64,000 nucleotides of DNA from Sulfurimonas autotrophica DSM 16294 (GTDB lineage Bacteria > Campylobacterota > Campylobacteria > Campylobacterales > Sulfurimonadaceae), in the NCBI RefSeq assembly GCF_000147355.1, contig NC_014506.1, forward strand, positions 496,001 through 560,000. The letters are read 5' to 3'. The notes beneath the pieces are model-generated. The model searched no databases, had not been told where the DNA came from, and was given only the letters and a program-made list of their open reading frames with translations. Both the position numbers and the translations under genes were made by a program. This document shows positions 19,696 through 28,596 of the stretch, piece by piece; within the stretch, counting starts at the first letter, position 1; each line of letters starts with the position of its first letter.

Positions 19696-20973
19696 ATGAA
19701 ATTTACAAAAATGAGTTTGGTGGCTGCGCTACTAATAGGTTCAAGTGCATTTGCAATTGAAAACACAAAAGTTAGTGGTGATGCTAACTTATTCTACAAC
19801 ACAACTGATGCAGGAAGTAATTCTTTATTTGATAAAGATAATAGTGCAGCAGATACTGCTATTAACTTAAATGTTACAACAGACTTAATTAAAAACAGTA
19901 CTGTTGCAGTGAGTGCAGGTGCTGGTTATACAGTACTTTCTACTCTTGGATTAGAGCAAAACCTTGTTAGCTCTGTATGGGGTGGAGCTCATGGTATTAA
20001 GGGAAACTCATCAAGCCGTGGTGCACATGTAAGTACTCCTAACTGGATGACTGAAGCGTGGTTGGCAGCAACTGCTGGTAAAACTACTGCAAAAATCGGT
20101 CGTATGGAATTAGACACTCCATTAGCATTTACAGAAACTTGGACAATTGAGAAAAATACTTTTGAAGCGGCAGTAGTTATAAATCAAGATGTCCCTGATA
20201 CTACTTTAGTTGGTGCTTATGTAGGGAATGGAAATGGTACAGAAAGTCTTGGTGGTTCAACTATGCCTCAAGGTCCTGTTGCAATGGGTGCAGTAGTAAA
20301 CCAAGATGGTGCATTTGACACTTATGGTAAATCAGGTGCTTATGCTATCGGTGTAGTTAATAACTCATTTAAACCATTAACTGCTCAAGCATGGTATTAT
20401 AACGTAACTGCTGTTGCAGATGCATATTGGTTACAAGCTGATTTAGATGCTGGTTCTTTAGGCGCTGAAGGTCTTACTGCTGGCGTTCAATATACTTCTG
20501 TAAAATCTGTTGCTTCTGGTGCTAAAGCAGATAATGTATATGCAGTAAAATTAGGTTATGAAATGAAAGATTTATTTGCTGCAAGCATAGCTTATTCTTC
20601 AGTGAATGATAATGGTACAATTGGTTATGCTGGTTTCAATACTGCAACAGCAGCTGGTACAGCACAATCAAAATTATATACTGAAGCATGGTGGAACTAT
20701 GGGAAAATAACTCAAACTGATACTGATGCATATAACATTACTATTACATCTCCGGTTCAAGGTTTATTTGACTTAGGTCTTTACTATACTGATGCAGATC
20801 AAACTGCAGCTGCAGGTGATAATGATATGACTGAATTTACTTTAACTGCTGGTAAATCATTTGGACCATTAGATGCAACTTTAGCTTATATCTATTCAGA
20901 TGTTAAAACTGCAACTGTTGGTGATGATGAAACAACAAATGCAATTCAAGCTTATTTAACATTAAACTTCTAG
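19696..20973 (+). CDS. Major outer-membrane porin, epsilonproteobacterial type
   Basis: 425 residues: a signal peptide ending at SSAFA, then beta-strand repeats and a C-terminal LTLNF for barrel assembly. The segment AKIGRMELDTPLAFTETW resembles the RQxLDTPL motif of the porin at 7359-8630, so the two are distant paralogues. The coding sequence favours the same A/T-ending codons throughout, has a strong promoter and an intrinsic terminator, and stands alone, all consistent with an abundant porin. Confidence 0.88.
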   Translation: MKFTKMSLVAALLIGSSAFAIENTKVSGDANLFYNTTDAGSNSLFDKDNSAADTAINLNVTTDLIKNSTVAVSAGAGYTVLSTLGLEQNLVSSVWGGAHGIKGNSSSRGAHVSTPNWMTEAWLAATAGKTTAKIGRMELDTPLAFTETWTIEKNTFEAAVVINQDVPDTTLVGAYVGNGNGTESLGGSTMPQGPVAMGAVVNQDGAFDTYGKSGAYAIGVVNNSFKPLTAQAWYYNVTAVADAYWLQADLDAGSLGAEGLTAGVQYTSVKSVASGAKADNVYAVKLGYEMKDLFAASIAYSSVNDNGTIGYAGFNTATAAGTAQSKLYTEAWWNYGKITQTDTDAYNITITSPVQGLFDLGLYYTDADQTAAAGDNDMTEFTLTAGKSFGPLDATLAYIYSDVKTATVGDDETTNAIQAYLTLNF

Positions 20974-20996
20974 TCTAACCCCTAAACTCGAAGTAC

Positions 20997-21032
20997 AACT
21001 AATTCCCTGACGGGAGTTAGTTCCCCTCTTTT
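20997..21032 (+). terminator. Intrinsic terminator of the major porin gene
   Basis: AACTAATTCCC (20997-21007) pairs with GGGAGTTAGTT (21012-21022), one G-T pair, loop TGAC, followed by CCCCTCTTTT. Confidence 0.85.
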
Positions 21033-21075
21033 AAAACTTTCAAAGACAAGTTCATAATCATCTTTTCTTTTATGT

Positions 21076-21081
21076 TATAAT
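21076..21081 (+). promoter_or_regulatory. -10 box placing the transcript start at the permease ATG
   Basis: Extended -10 TATGTTATAAT with hexamer 21076-21081. The ATG at 21087 is 5 nt further on, where transcription would be expected to begin. No Shine-Dalgarno can be fitted, so a leaderless mRNA is likely. Confidence 0.55.
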
Positions 21082-21086
21082 TTTTT

Positions 21087-22046
21087 ATGCAAACACTTAT
21101 AAAAAAACTCTCTTACATTATTTTTATGTTATTACTCATTTCCATCATCTCCTTTCTAGCAATACACGCAGCACCAAACAGCTTTTTTGGAGCAGGGGAA
21201 CTGAATCCAAATATGACAAAAGAGGCAATAGAAAAACTTAAAGCCGTGTACGGGCTTGATAAACCTCTTTTTGCTCAGTATATTGACTGGATAAAAAATC
21301 TTTTAACACTGAACTTCGGTATCTCTTTTGTCAGCGGGCAGGATGTAAGCAGTGAAATACTCAAACGGCTGCCTATTACACTGTGGATGAACATCATCTC
21401 TCTTGTCGTTGTTTTTGTTTTGTCTTTGTATTTGGGCATAAAAGCGGCACTTTCGTTTGAAAAAAAAAGTGATTATATTATACGTCAAATCTCTTTGGTC
21501 TCTTTTTCCATGCCTTCATTTTATCTTGCACTGCTGTTGATTATTGTGTTTTCTATTAAACTGGAGTGGTTTCCTATAGCAGGGCTGCACGCCATTGAGC
21601 CAAAAGAAGGCTTTGCAAACTATATAGATATGGCATGGCATGTGACTCTTCCTATAGCTGTGATGATATTTACAGGGCTTGGAAGCATGATTATTTATGT
21701 GCGTTCGCTGACTTTGGAAATACTCAAAAGTGATTATTACTTTTTTGCTTTGTCGCGAGGATTACAAGAAAAAGAGCTGCTGCGGTATTATATACTGCCG
21801 AATTTAATGCCGCCGATTATAACTCTGTTAGGACTCTCATTACCTGGGCTTATCGGCGGAAGTGTTATTTTGGAGTCAATTTTCGGTATAGAGGGAATGG
21901 GGCAGTTATTTTATATATCAGCACTTTCGCGTGATTATCCTATAATTATGGGAATACTAATGATAACGGCATTACTGACATTACTGGGGAATATGATAGC
22001 GGATTTGATACTTGTGAAATTGAATCCGTATATGAGTAGAGGGTAG
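21087..22046 (+). CDS. DppB/OppB-type ABC transporter permease, orphan
   Basis: 319 residues with about six membrane helices. It carries the family N-terminus followed by LKAVYGLDKPLFAQYIDW, and an EAA-type loop (SRGLQEKELLRYYILPNLMPP) that contacts the ATPase. Such permeases import peptides or nickel together with DppC, DppD/F and a binding protein, but none of these is encoded next to it. It is flanked by the porin and, convergently, nusA. Substrate unknown. Confidence 0.9.
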   Translation: MQTLIKKLSYIIFMLLLISIISFLAIHAAPNSFFGAGELNPNMTKEAIEKLKAVYGLDKPLFAQYIDWIKNLLTLNFGISFVSGQDVSSEILKRLPITLWMNIISLVVVFVLSLYLGIKAALSFEKKSDYIIRQISLVSFSMPSFYLALLLIIVFSIKLEWFPIAGLHAIEPKEGFANYIDMAWHVTLPIAVMIFTGLGSMIIYVRSLTLEILKSDYYFFALSRGLQEKELLRYYILPNLMPPIITLLGLSLPGLIGGSVILESIFGIEGMGQLFYISALSRDYPIIMGILMITALLTLLGNMIADLILVKLNPYMSRG

Positions 22047-22055
22047 GGAACTCGG

Positions 22056-22156
22056 GGGCTGTGTTGCTTGAAAGACGTACAGTCCTAGGTTCCGAAAAAC
22101 ATTCTCTTCGGAAGCAAGGTTTTAACCTTGCCTTTTAGGCTTTAGAGACACACAAC
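22056..22156. repeat. Modular palindromic intergenic repeat, copy 2 (rearranged)
   Basis: The right half contains TTCGGAAGCAAGGTT (22107-22121) and AACCTTGC (22124-22131), followed by a version of the module seen in copy 3 (...TTTTAGGCTTTAGAGACACAC). The left half carries GGCTGTGTTGCTTGAAAG, which resembles that module in reverse orientation, then CCTAGGTTCCGAA. The element lies between the convergent permease and nusA genes. Confidence 0.75.
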
Positions 22157-22179
22157 TCCATTTTTACATGTAAACGTTA

Positions 22180-23316
22180 TTAACTAAAAAGTGCCTCTAA
22201 CGCGTCAACATTTTCTTTTTTCTCTTCGACTGTACCATCTTCATTTGTAGTGACAGCATCATTTTCAAGAAGTTCTATCTGCATGCCTGTGAGCATTGAA
22301 GCCAGACGGATATTGATACCGCTTTTTCCGATTGCTTTGCTTTTTTGATCTGCAGGCAGAGTGATGATGGCTTTTTCGTTTTCGCCTTCTTCATTTTTGA
22401 CAATCTCTACATGAGAGATGATAGCAGGACTCATAGTACGAGATACAAAAAGTTCAGGAATAGTTGTGTACTCTATACAGTCAATGTTTTCACCGATAAG
22501 TTCTTGGCTTACCGCATTTATACGTACACCTTTTACACCGACAGTCGCACCGACAGCATCTACTTGAGGATGTGTACTTAAAAGAGCGATTTTTGCACGC
22601 TCACCTGGAATACGTGCAGCTTTTTCTATAATTACAGAACCTTCTGCTATTTCAGGTACTTCAAGCTCTAACAGTGCTTCTAAAAATTTTGGGCTTGTTC
22701 GTGAAAGCTCGATTTGCATACCGTTTTCTTTGTCCATATTTACACGTCTTACAACAGCTTTTATATGGTCGCCTACATCGAATATTTCACCTTTTATACG
22801 ACTTTTCATCGGCAGCACTGCACGAATTTCATCTACTTCTATATATGTGTTGTTTTGTGCATCGACACGTGTGACACGACCGCTGACAAGGGTACCGACT
22901 TTTGATTTGTATTTGTTGTAAATTTCATCTTCTACAAGTCTCTGTATATGGTATTCTATTTCGCGGTGCAGTTGTGAGGCTGCAGTTCTTCCGTAGTCTT
23001 CTAAATCATGGTCAATTTGCAGCTGGTCGCCGAGTTCTACCTGGTCATCATATTCTCTGGCTTCTGTAAGCGAAATGTATGCAGGAGCAACTTCCTCATC
23101 TTGTAGTTTTTCATCATCATCTGCAACAACTGTAATTGTTTGGACAATTTTTATATTTTTTGTGTCTTCATCAATTTGTGCCTCAAAAGCAAAGTTTTGT
23201 CCGATAACTCTTTTTGCAGTTTGCACGAAAGCTGTTTTGAGCGCTTCCATTACTTTTTCAGGCTGTAAACCCTTTTCATGTCCGATAGCTTCGGCTATAT
23301 CTAAAATTTTTTCCAT
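22180..23316 (-). CDS. nusA: Transcription termination/antitermination protein NusA
   Basis: 378 residues: N-terminal RNA polymerase-binding domain (about 1-130), S1 domain (VGTLVSGRVTRVDAQNNTYIE), and two KH domains (ERAKIALLSTHPQVDAVGATVG; ADQKSKAIGKSGINIRLAS). The C-terminal acidic repeats of the E. coli protein are absent, as is usual in this phylum. NusA modulates pausing and termination. Confidence 0.96.
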   Translation of the reverse strand: MEKILDIAEAIGHEKGLQPEKVMEALKTAFVQTAKRVIGQNFAFEAQIDEDTKNIKIVQTITVVADDDEKLQDEEVAPAYISLTEAREYDDQVELGDQLQIDHDLEDYGRTAASQLHREIEYHIQRLVEDEIYNKYKSKVGTLVSGRVTRVDAQNNTYIEVDEIRAVLPMKSRIKGEIFDVGDHIKAVVRRVNMDKENGMQIELSRTSPKFLEALLELEVPEIAEGSVIIEKAARIPGERAKIALLSTHPQVDAVGATVGVKGVRINAVSQELIGENIDCIEYTTIPELFVSRTMSPAIISHVEIVKNEEGENEKAIITLPADQKSKAIGKSGINIRLASMLTGMQIELLENDAVTTNEDGTVEEKKENVDALEALFS

Positions 23317-23470
23317 AGTTAATTCCTTGGTATTTTTAAGAAATCTGACATTGATAATTGTTATGTGGGGGATTTCTTATTGAAGTGCATAATTATACCA
23401 AAGATCTACTAAAAACATCTTTAACCCAGTTTTTAGTAGATATAAAGTATAATCCAAAACTTTTTAGAGT

Positions 23471-23614
23471 GATATAAAATAGCCACAAGGTGGCGTGGGC
23501 TTTCTGCCGAAGAAAACCTAGTGTTAACGTAGTCAAAGGAATTACTTCCTTTGGCGTATAAATAGGGAATAAAAGGTTCCCTTGAATTTATTTATAAATT
23601 AAAGGAAAAGAAAA
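23471..23614 (+). ncRNA. Structured leader or small RNA upstream of the HP0268-like gene
   Basis: A -10 like sequence (TATAAAAT, 23473-23480) is followed by three hairpins: GCCAC-AAG-GTGGC (23482-23494), an 8-bp stem CAAAGGAA/TTCCTTTG with loop TTAC (23534-23553), and GGGAA/TTCCC (23565-23581). An AAAGGAAAAG ribosome-binding site follows before the ATG at 23615. The segment is unusually G+C-rich for an intergenic region here. I could not match it to a known riboswitch, 6S RNA or SRP RNA. Confidence 0.45.
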
Positions 23615-23860
23615 ATGGATTTGAAATTCGCAAGAACTGATTTAGATGCAAAACCTAAGAAAGCTGATTTGGCTAAGTTGGATGCAGAAGTAGCAAAAAA
23701 TGACAGTATTATATTTTATTTTGACAGAGAAAATTCGCATAAAGATTTGCTGGAGCTTCAAGATCATTATGAGGCAATGGGAAAAAGTTTTTATATGAGT
23801 GAAGTGAAGTACGGGTTGTCAGACAATGACTACATGTACCAAGTTCACATAATGAGTTAG
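23615..23860 (+). CDS. HP0268-family small protein
   Basis: 81 residues resembling H. pylori HP0268, a small protein reported to have a Smr-like fold with nicking endonuclease and ribonuclease activity. Recognisable features are a charged N-terminal segment [18 protein letters not shown] and a central [17 protein letters not shown]. Synteny supports this: HP0268 also lies next to miaB (HP0269). miaB starts 10 nt after its stop. Confidence 0.8.
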   Translation: MDLKFARTDLDAKPKKADLAKLDAEVAKNDSIIFYFDRENSHKDLLELQDHYEAMGKSFYMSEVKYGLSDNDYMYQVHIMS

Positions 23861-23870
23861 AGAGCAGTTT

Positions 23871-25175
23871 ATGAGTAAAAAGTTATTTATTGAAACTTTG
23901 GGTTGTGCTATGAATAGTCGTGATTCTGAGCATATGATAGCTCAATTACGTGAAAAAGAGGGCTATGAAACAACACAAAACCTCGAAGATGCCGACCTTA
24001 TTTTAATAAATACCTGTTCAGTAAGAGAACGCCCGGTGCATAAGCTTTTTTCTGAACTCGGCGGTTTTAAAAAAAGAAAAAAGCCATCCGCAAAAATCGG
24101 TGTTTGCGGATGTACAGCTTCTCATCTTGGTGAAGAGATTATTAAGCGTGCTCCTTATGTGAACTTTGTTCTGGGTGCGAGAAATGTTTCTAAAATTGGT
24201 GAAGTTTTGCATAAAGACAAAGCGGTTGAGATTGACATCAATTATGATGAAAGCGAATTCGCTTTTGATGACTTTAGAACCTCTTCTTATAAGGCATACA
24301 TTAACATCTCCATCGGCTGTGACAAGCAGTGTACCTATTGCATTGTCCCAAAAACACGTGGTGATGAAATTTCTATTCCTGATGATTTGATTATTAATGA
24401 AGCCAAACGGGCTGTAGATAATGGCGCTAAAGAGATATTTTTACTTGGTCAAAATGTCAATAATTACGGTCGCCGTTTTTCATCAAGTGAACACGAAAAG
24501 GTGAATTTTACAGAGCTTTTACGCAGACTTTCAAAAATAGAAGGACTCGAACGCATCCGTTTTACATCTCCGCACCCTTTTCATATGGACGATGAATTTA
24601 TAGAAGAATTTGCCAAAAACCCTAAAATCTGTAAATCTATGCATATGCCTCTGCAAAGCGGTTCAAGCAAAGTGCTTAAAGAGATGAAACGCGGATATAC
24701 AAAAGAGTGGTTTTTAAACCGTGTGCAAAAACTTCGTTCAGTCTGTCCTGATGTGAGTATTTCTACAGATATCATTGTGGCATTTCCGGGTGAGAGCGAT
24801 GAAGATTTTGCTGATACCATTGATGTTATGAAGCAGGTCAAATTTGATCAGATTTTTTCATTTAAGTATTCGCCTCGTCCTGAGACTGAAGCAGAACACT
24901 TTACAAATGTAGTCGATGAAGATGTGGCGTCAGACAGACTTGCATACCTGCAGTCACTACATAATGAACTTTTGGATGAGATAAATACTAAGTATTTGGG
25001 AGAGACTTTCAGAGTATATTTTGAAAACTTGAACAAAGATAATTTTGTCTCAGGCAGAAGCGACAACAACCTTGTTATTAAAGTAAAGGGTTCAGAAGAA
25101 CTGTTAGGAGAGTTTAGAGATGTTAAAATTACTTCAATCGGCAGAACAATTTTAACAGGCGAAATCGTTGCTTAA
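23871..25175 (+). CDS. miaB: tRNA-2-methylthio-N6-dimethylallyladenosine synthase
   Basis: 434 residues. N-terminal MTTase domain with three cysteines ([31 protein letters not shown]), radical-SAM motif CDKQCTYC, and a C-terminal TRAM domain. MiaB adds a methylthio group to i6A37 of tRNAs. The N-terminal Cys pattern and LGQNVNNYG distinguish it from RimO, which is encoded separately at 30062-31387. Confidence 0.96.
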   Translation: MSKKLFIETLGCAMNSRDSEHMIAQLREKEGYETTQNLEDADLILINTCSVRERPVHKLFSELGGFKKRKKPSAKIGVCGCTASHLGEEIIKRAPYVNFVLGARNVSKIGEVLHKDKAVEIDINYDESEFAFDDFRTSSYKAYINISIGCDKQCTYCIVPKTRGDEISIPDDLIINEAKRAVDNGAKEIFLLGQNVNNYGRRFSSSEHEKVNFTELLRRLSKIEGLERIRFTSPHPFHMDDEFIEEFAKNPKICKSMHMPLQSGSSKVLKEMKRGYTKEWFLNRVQKLRSVCPDVSISTDIIVAFPGESDEDFADTIDVMKQVKFDQIFSFKYSPRPETEAEHFTNVVDEDVASDRLAYLQSLHNELLDEINTKYLGETFRVYFENLNKDNFVSGRSDNNLVIKVKGSEELLGEFRDVKITSIGRTILTGEIVA

Positions 25176-25791
25176 AAAAATCAGCAGAAAGCTAGCTCTT
25201 TATCTTCTCCCTTTTATAGGCTCTGTGCTTATAAAAATACTCTACAAAACAAATAAAAAAGTTTTTCATGCGCCTCAAGAGCTCTCAGATGAAAATTTCA
25301 TTATGGCTTGCTGGCACGGAGAACTTTTGATGATTCCCTATGCTTATTTAAAATACAGAAAAACTCCGCATGTCAAACTTATAATCTCAGACCATTTTGA
25401 CGGTACACTTATAGCAAAAACACTCAGCTATTTTGGTTTTGGAACCATTAGAGGTTCAAGCAGACGTAATGCTGCAAGAGCACTGCTGCAGGCTATAAAG
25501 GCTTTAAAAGAGGGTTGTGATTTGGGTATTACGCCTGACGGTCCCAAAGGTCCCAGGCATGAAGTTGCTGACGGCATCATTGTCATGGCACAAAAAGCAG
25601 ATGTAAAAATCACGCTTGTAGAGATTAAGCCGAGCAGTTTTTGGCAGCTAAATTCATGGGATAAGTTTGTTATTCCCAAACCTTTTGGTACAATTACCTA
25701 TTACATCAGTGATTTAATAGATATTGGAGGGCTTGAACTTGAAGAAGCCAGGACCTTAATAAAAGAGGGGTTACTCAAACATGAACAATAA
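25168..25791 (+). CDS. DUF374 lysophospholipid acyltransferase-like protein
   Basis: 207 residues starting at a TTG that overlaps the miaB stop by 8 nt. An N-terminal hydrophobic helix is followed by [42 protein letters not shown] and [14 protein letters not shown], the diagnostic DUF374 motifs related to the LpxL/PlsC acyltransferase superfamily. Probably a membrane acyltransferase on lipid A or phospholipid; the substrate is undefined. The HP0268-miaB-DUF374 order matches H. pylori HP0268-HP0270. Confidence 0.9.
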   Translation: MLKKISRKLALYLLPFIGSVLIKILYKTNKKVFHAPQELSDENFIMACWHGELLMIPYAYLKYRKTPHVKLIISDHFDGTLIAKTLSYFGFGTIRGSSRRNAARALLQAIKALKEGCDLGITPDGPKGPRHEVADGIIVMAQKADVKITLVEIKPSSFWQLNSWDKFVIPKPFGTITYYISDLIDIGGLELEEARTLIKEGLLKHEQ

Positions 25792-26236
25792 ATTTCTTTT
25801 TCCGGGTTTAGCCGCTCTTTTTTTAGCAATTATGGGTATTTATTTTTTAGTCAATCCATCCTATGAAAAATCTATAGAAGCACAGTATTATTATAAGATA
25901 GGTGATTATGAAGAAGCGTATAAAGTGGCAAACGAAGCCTTTAGCATAGATGTTTATAACCGCATGGCGTCAACCATAATGGCACAATCAAAGACCTCTA
26001 TAAAATATAAAAAGTATATAGACCAGGCAAAACAATATATGACTGAGATTAATCAAATAGCAGCAAAAGATACAATAAGTGATGCCGATAGAGCCAGAAT
26101 AAAACTTATGAGCGAAATAATGGTTGATTCTTATAAAAAACTTGCTCCGAGTGTTATCACAGACAACAAGCTGGTGCGTGAAGCAGCAAAGTATTATAGT
26201 GATTTTGAGAAGCTTCTTGAGAAAGTCAATAAATAA
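25781..26236 (+). CDS. Membrane-anchored protein with a TPR-like helical region
   Basis: 151 residues. One N-terminal membrane helix (about 5-24) and a predominantly helical soluble part, with YYYKIGDYEEAYKVANEAF resembling one tetratricopeptide unit. The ATG overlaps the DUF374 gene by 11 nt, and xerH starts within its last codons. Function unknown; the position within the operon suggests a conserved gene. Confidence 0.7.
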   Translation: MNNKFLFPGLAALFLAIMGIYFLVNPSYEKSIEAQYYYKIGDYEEAYKVANEAFSIDVYNRMASTIMAQSKTSIKYKKYIDQAKQYMTEINQIAAKDTISDADRARIKLMSEIMVDSYKKLAPSVITDNKLVREAAKYYSDFEKLLEKVNK

Positions 26237-27053
26237 ATATAAAAAAGAGTTCCTCGTCTCTTTAGAAGAGTATAGAGGGTATTCCGAATTGACTGTAAAA
26301 ACTTACGCCGATGTTCTTGGTGAAGCATTTCAATATATAGAGATAGTGCAAGAAGACGGGCACACTGTTTTTAATTTGATGCCTTACCGCATTTATATAG
26401 CCGGCTTAAATGCAAAAACAATCAGTAAAAAGTTAAGTGCTATTAGAAGTTTTGTCGAGTTTTTAAATGAACAGGGTTTACATGTAGCACTGCAGGCAGA
26501 TGAGAGCATAAAGGTTGCAAAAACACTACCCAAGCCTGTGTCACATGCACATATTTTAGAAGCTCTTTCTCAGTCTGATTTGCAGGAAAAGCTGCTTGCA
26601 GTCATGTTATATACATTAGGGTTACGTATCTCTGAGCTTGCATCTTTAGAACTTCATAATATTACCAATGAATGGATACGAGTTATAGGAAAAGGTAATA
26701 AACAAAGAGATATACCGCTTTTGGGAACTACAAGAGCATTAATTGATGAATATTTATCGACTTTTGTGGTAAAAAAATTCCTTTTTGAGAAAAATGGCGA
26801 AAGATTAAGCGAAAATAGTCTAAGATATATGATAACTAAAATATTTAAGCGTGTAGCTTTGAAAGTAACGCCCCACCAGCTTCGTCACTCTTATGCATCT
26901 TCTTTGTTAAATGGGGGAGCACCCATAGTCGATGTAAGTGAGCTGTTAGGACATTCATCGATGGCAACAACGCAGATATATACAAAATTAGGCAGTGCAT
27001 TGAAACAACAAAATTACAACAAAGCACACCCGTTAGGGGATAGTGAGTGCTGA
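26217..27053 (+). CDS. xerH: Tyrosine recombinase XerH-like
   Basis: 278 residues from a TTG at 26217 that overlaps the previous gene by 20 nt. A SAM-like N-terminal domain (SELTVKTYADVL) is followed by the catalytic domain with Arg in LGLRISELASL, Lys in GKGNKQRDIP, HQLRHSYAS, LGHSSMATTQ and the nucleophile Tyr in IYTKL. Campylobacterota use a single Xer protein (XerH) to resolve chromosome dimers at difH near the terminus. It is a housekeeping recombinase, not a phage integrase. A start further upstream is possible but would lie inside the preceding gene. Confidence 0.87.
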   Translation: MRKSINKYKKEFLVSLEEYRGYSELTVKTYADVLGEAFQYIEIVQEDGHTVFNLMPYRIYIAGLNAKTISKKLSAIRSFVEFLNEQGLHVALQADESIKVAKTLPKPVSHAHILEALSQSDLQEKLLAVMLYTLGLRISELASLELHNITNEWIRVIGKGNKQRDIPLLGTTRALIDEYLSTFVVKKFLFEKNGERLSENSLRYMITKIFKRVALKVTPHQLRHSYASSLLNGGAPIVDVSELLGHSSMATTQIYTKLGSALKQQNYNKAHPLGDSEC

Positions 27054-28066
27054 GTACAATACTGGAATCTTTATACCTTAAAGTCCTTGTTAATATTGTT
27101 GTCCAAAGAGAGAGCACATTAGTTCATATAGAATTATGCTCAAAAAAAGGTATTGTCGATGAAGTAAGCACAGAGTTTAATACAACTTTACTTAACAATC
27201 AAATGTATGACTTCATATCTGAGTACATAAAAGAATCTCCATATTTTTACATATCTATTTTAGACACTTCCATAGTTCAGGGAGCCATACCTACATGTGA
27301 AAAGAATAAGTTGAGTTATTATTATGACTTGTCGATGTCTGAGTACAAATGTTTTGATAATAAATGGAACTTTTATACTGCAAAAAATGATATTCACCAG
27401 ATAGAACGCGAGTATGAAGATATCGGAATTGATATGATATTTTCTCCTTTTGTTATTTTGGCAAATTTCTTTCAAGATAAAATCAACAATAATTTGGCTA
27501 TGTATGCTCTCGTTCAAGACGGTTTTATCTCTGTAGCAGTTTTTGAAAATTCACAACTTTTATACGCGGAGCATTTAGATATGCTCACGGGGGATGAAAA
27601 TGAAGATATTTTACTAAATGAAAATATTGAAGAAGATTTGGACTTGGACAGTGGCATTGACTTAGAAGATATAGACGTTGATGAGGGTGATATAAACTCT
27701 TTAGATGAATTCGGCGATATTGAAGATTTAGATTCTCTTGAAGATATTGATGAGTTTTCAGATAATAAAGATGTAGAAGAAGAACTGTATGAGAGTGATA
27801 AGATTTTGCCAGAAGATGAAGAGAATGAAGCTTTTAATGAAGATTATCAAAGATTTTCTTTGATGCAGTCGGCAGTTGCAAATTTTTATAGAGATGACAA
27901 ATATGAAAGCAGATTTATAGAAAACGTTTATATTGCTGATTGTGCAGGTGTGACAAATGATTTGAAAAAGTATCTTGAAGAAGAGATGTTTTTCAATGTC
28001 TATGTAAGACGCGCTGACCTTGGGGTAGAAGTATGTGAACTTGCAAAAATGGAGCTTGGTTTATGA
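27047..28066 (+). CDS. PilM/GspL-like actin-fold protein with an acidic insert
   Basis: 339 residues from a GTG overlapping xerH by 7 nt. YALVQDGFISVAVFENSQLL (about 154-173) resembles the second phosphate-loop strand pair of PilM, and ENVYIADCAGVTNDLKKYLEE (about 292-312) the late helix-strand unit. Between them residues ~182-266 are extremely acidic, with LEDIDVDEGDI-like repeats. No Walker motif or membrane segment. It would be the cytoplasmic partner of the membrane proteins encoded next. The assignment rests on pattern and gene order, not on a search. Confidence 0.62.
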   Translation: MLSTILESLYLKVLVNIVVQRESTLVHIELCSKKGIVDEVSTEFNTTLLNNQMYDFISEYIKESPYFYISILDTSIVQGAIPTCEKNKLSYYYDLSMSEYKCFDNKWNFYTAKNDIHQIEREYEDIGIDMIFSPFVILANFFQDKINNNLAMYALVQDGFISVAVFENSQLLYAEHLDMLTGDENEDILLNENIEEDLDLDSGIDLEDIDVDEGDINSLDEFGDIEDLDSLEDIDEFSDNKDVEEELYESDKILPEDEENEAFNEDYQRFSLMQSAVANFYRDDKYESRFIENVYIADCAGVTNDLKKYLEEEMFFNVYVRRADLGVEVCELAKMELGL

Positions 28067-28596
28067 AATACAGCTATATAAAACCAAGAAAGAAAACGCC
28101 TATTACGCCGGAGCTACAAATAATTTTCACTTTTTTTGCTATTACGCTTATTATGCTTTTTACAACATATGCATTTTTACTGTATAAAGATTATACATTT
28201 GAAAAAGACAAGCGGACGATAATAGAGAATAAAAAGGAATTAAAAGCCAATACAGAACACATGCAAAAGCAAATAAGTTTTATTCAAAAGCAAAAAGCCT
28301 TGGCAGAAAAAGTATTTACACAAAATATGGTTTTAAAAGATTCTATTGCAAACCTATTTGATTTAGTGCCACAGCGTATCACTTTATCACGTGTAAAACT
28401 TTTAAAAAATGGTTTGATCCTTTATGGCATTACACCAAATAAAGATGTTTATAATTTTATGTTGCAAGCACCTTTACGCTCAATATTTCATAAAACATAC
28501 AGCAGTTTCTATCCTGCGAAAAATGGCTGGCTTATGTTTGTATCTACAAATTATATGGATGAATCACAAATAGAGGAGTTAGACAGTGAAAATTAA
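28063..28596 (+). CDS. PilN-like inner-membrane protein
   Basis: 177 residues. A short cytoplasmic N-terminus, one membrane helix (about 20-43), a coiled coil (about 48-90), then a ferredoxin-like domain: LFDLVPQRITLSRVKLLK and LILYGITPNKDVYNFML match the pattern of PilN. PilN joins PilM and PilO in the inner-membrane alignment complex of type IV pili and related type II secretion or competence machines. It overlaps the preceding gene by 4 nt and the next by 11. Confidence 0.7.
   Translation: MKYSYIKPRKKTPITPELQIIFTFFAITLIMLFTTYAFLLYKDYTFEKDKRTIIENKKELKANTEHMQKQISFIQKQKALAEKVFTQNMVLKDSIANLFDLVPQRITLSRVKLLKNGLILYGITPNKDVYNFMLQAPLRSIFHKTYSSFYPAKNGWLMFVSTNYMDESQIEELDSEN

Noticed and set aside
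26217-27053. XerH as a sign of an integrated phage or island
   Set aside because: Campylobacterota encode XerH as a housekeeping chromosome-dimer resolvase. The gene sits in an overlapping core-gene operon and has no phage genes nearby.
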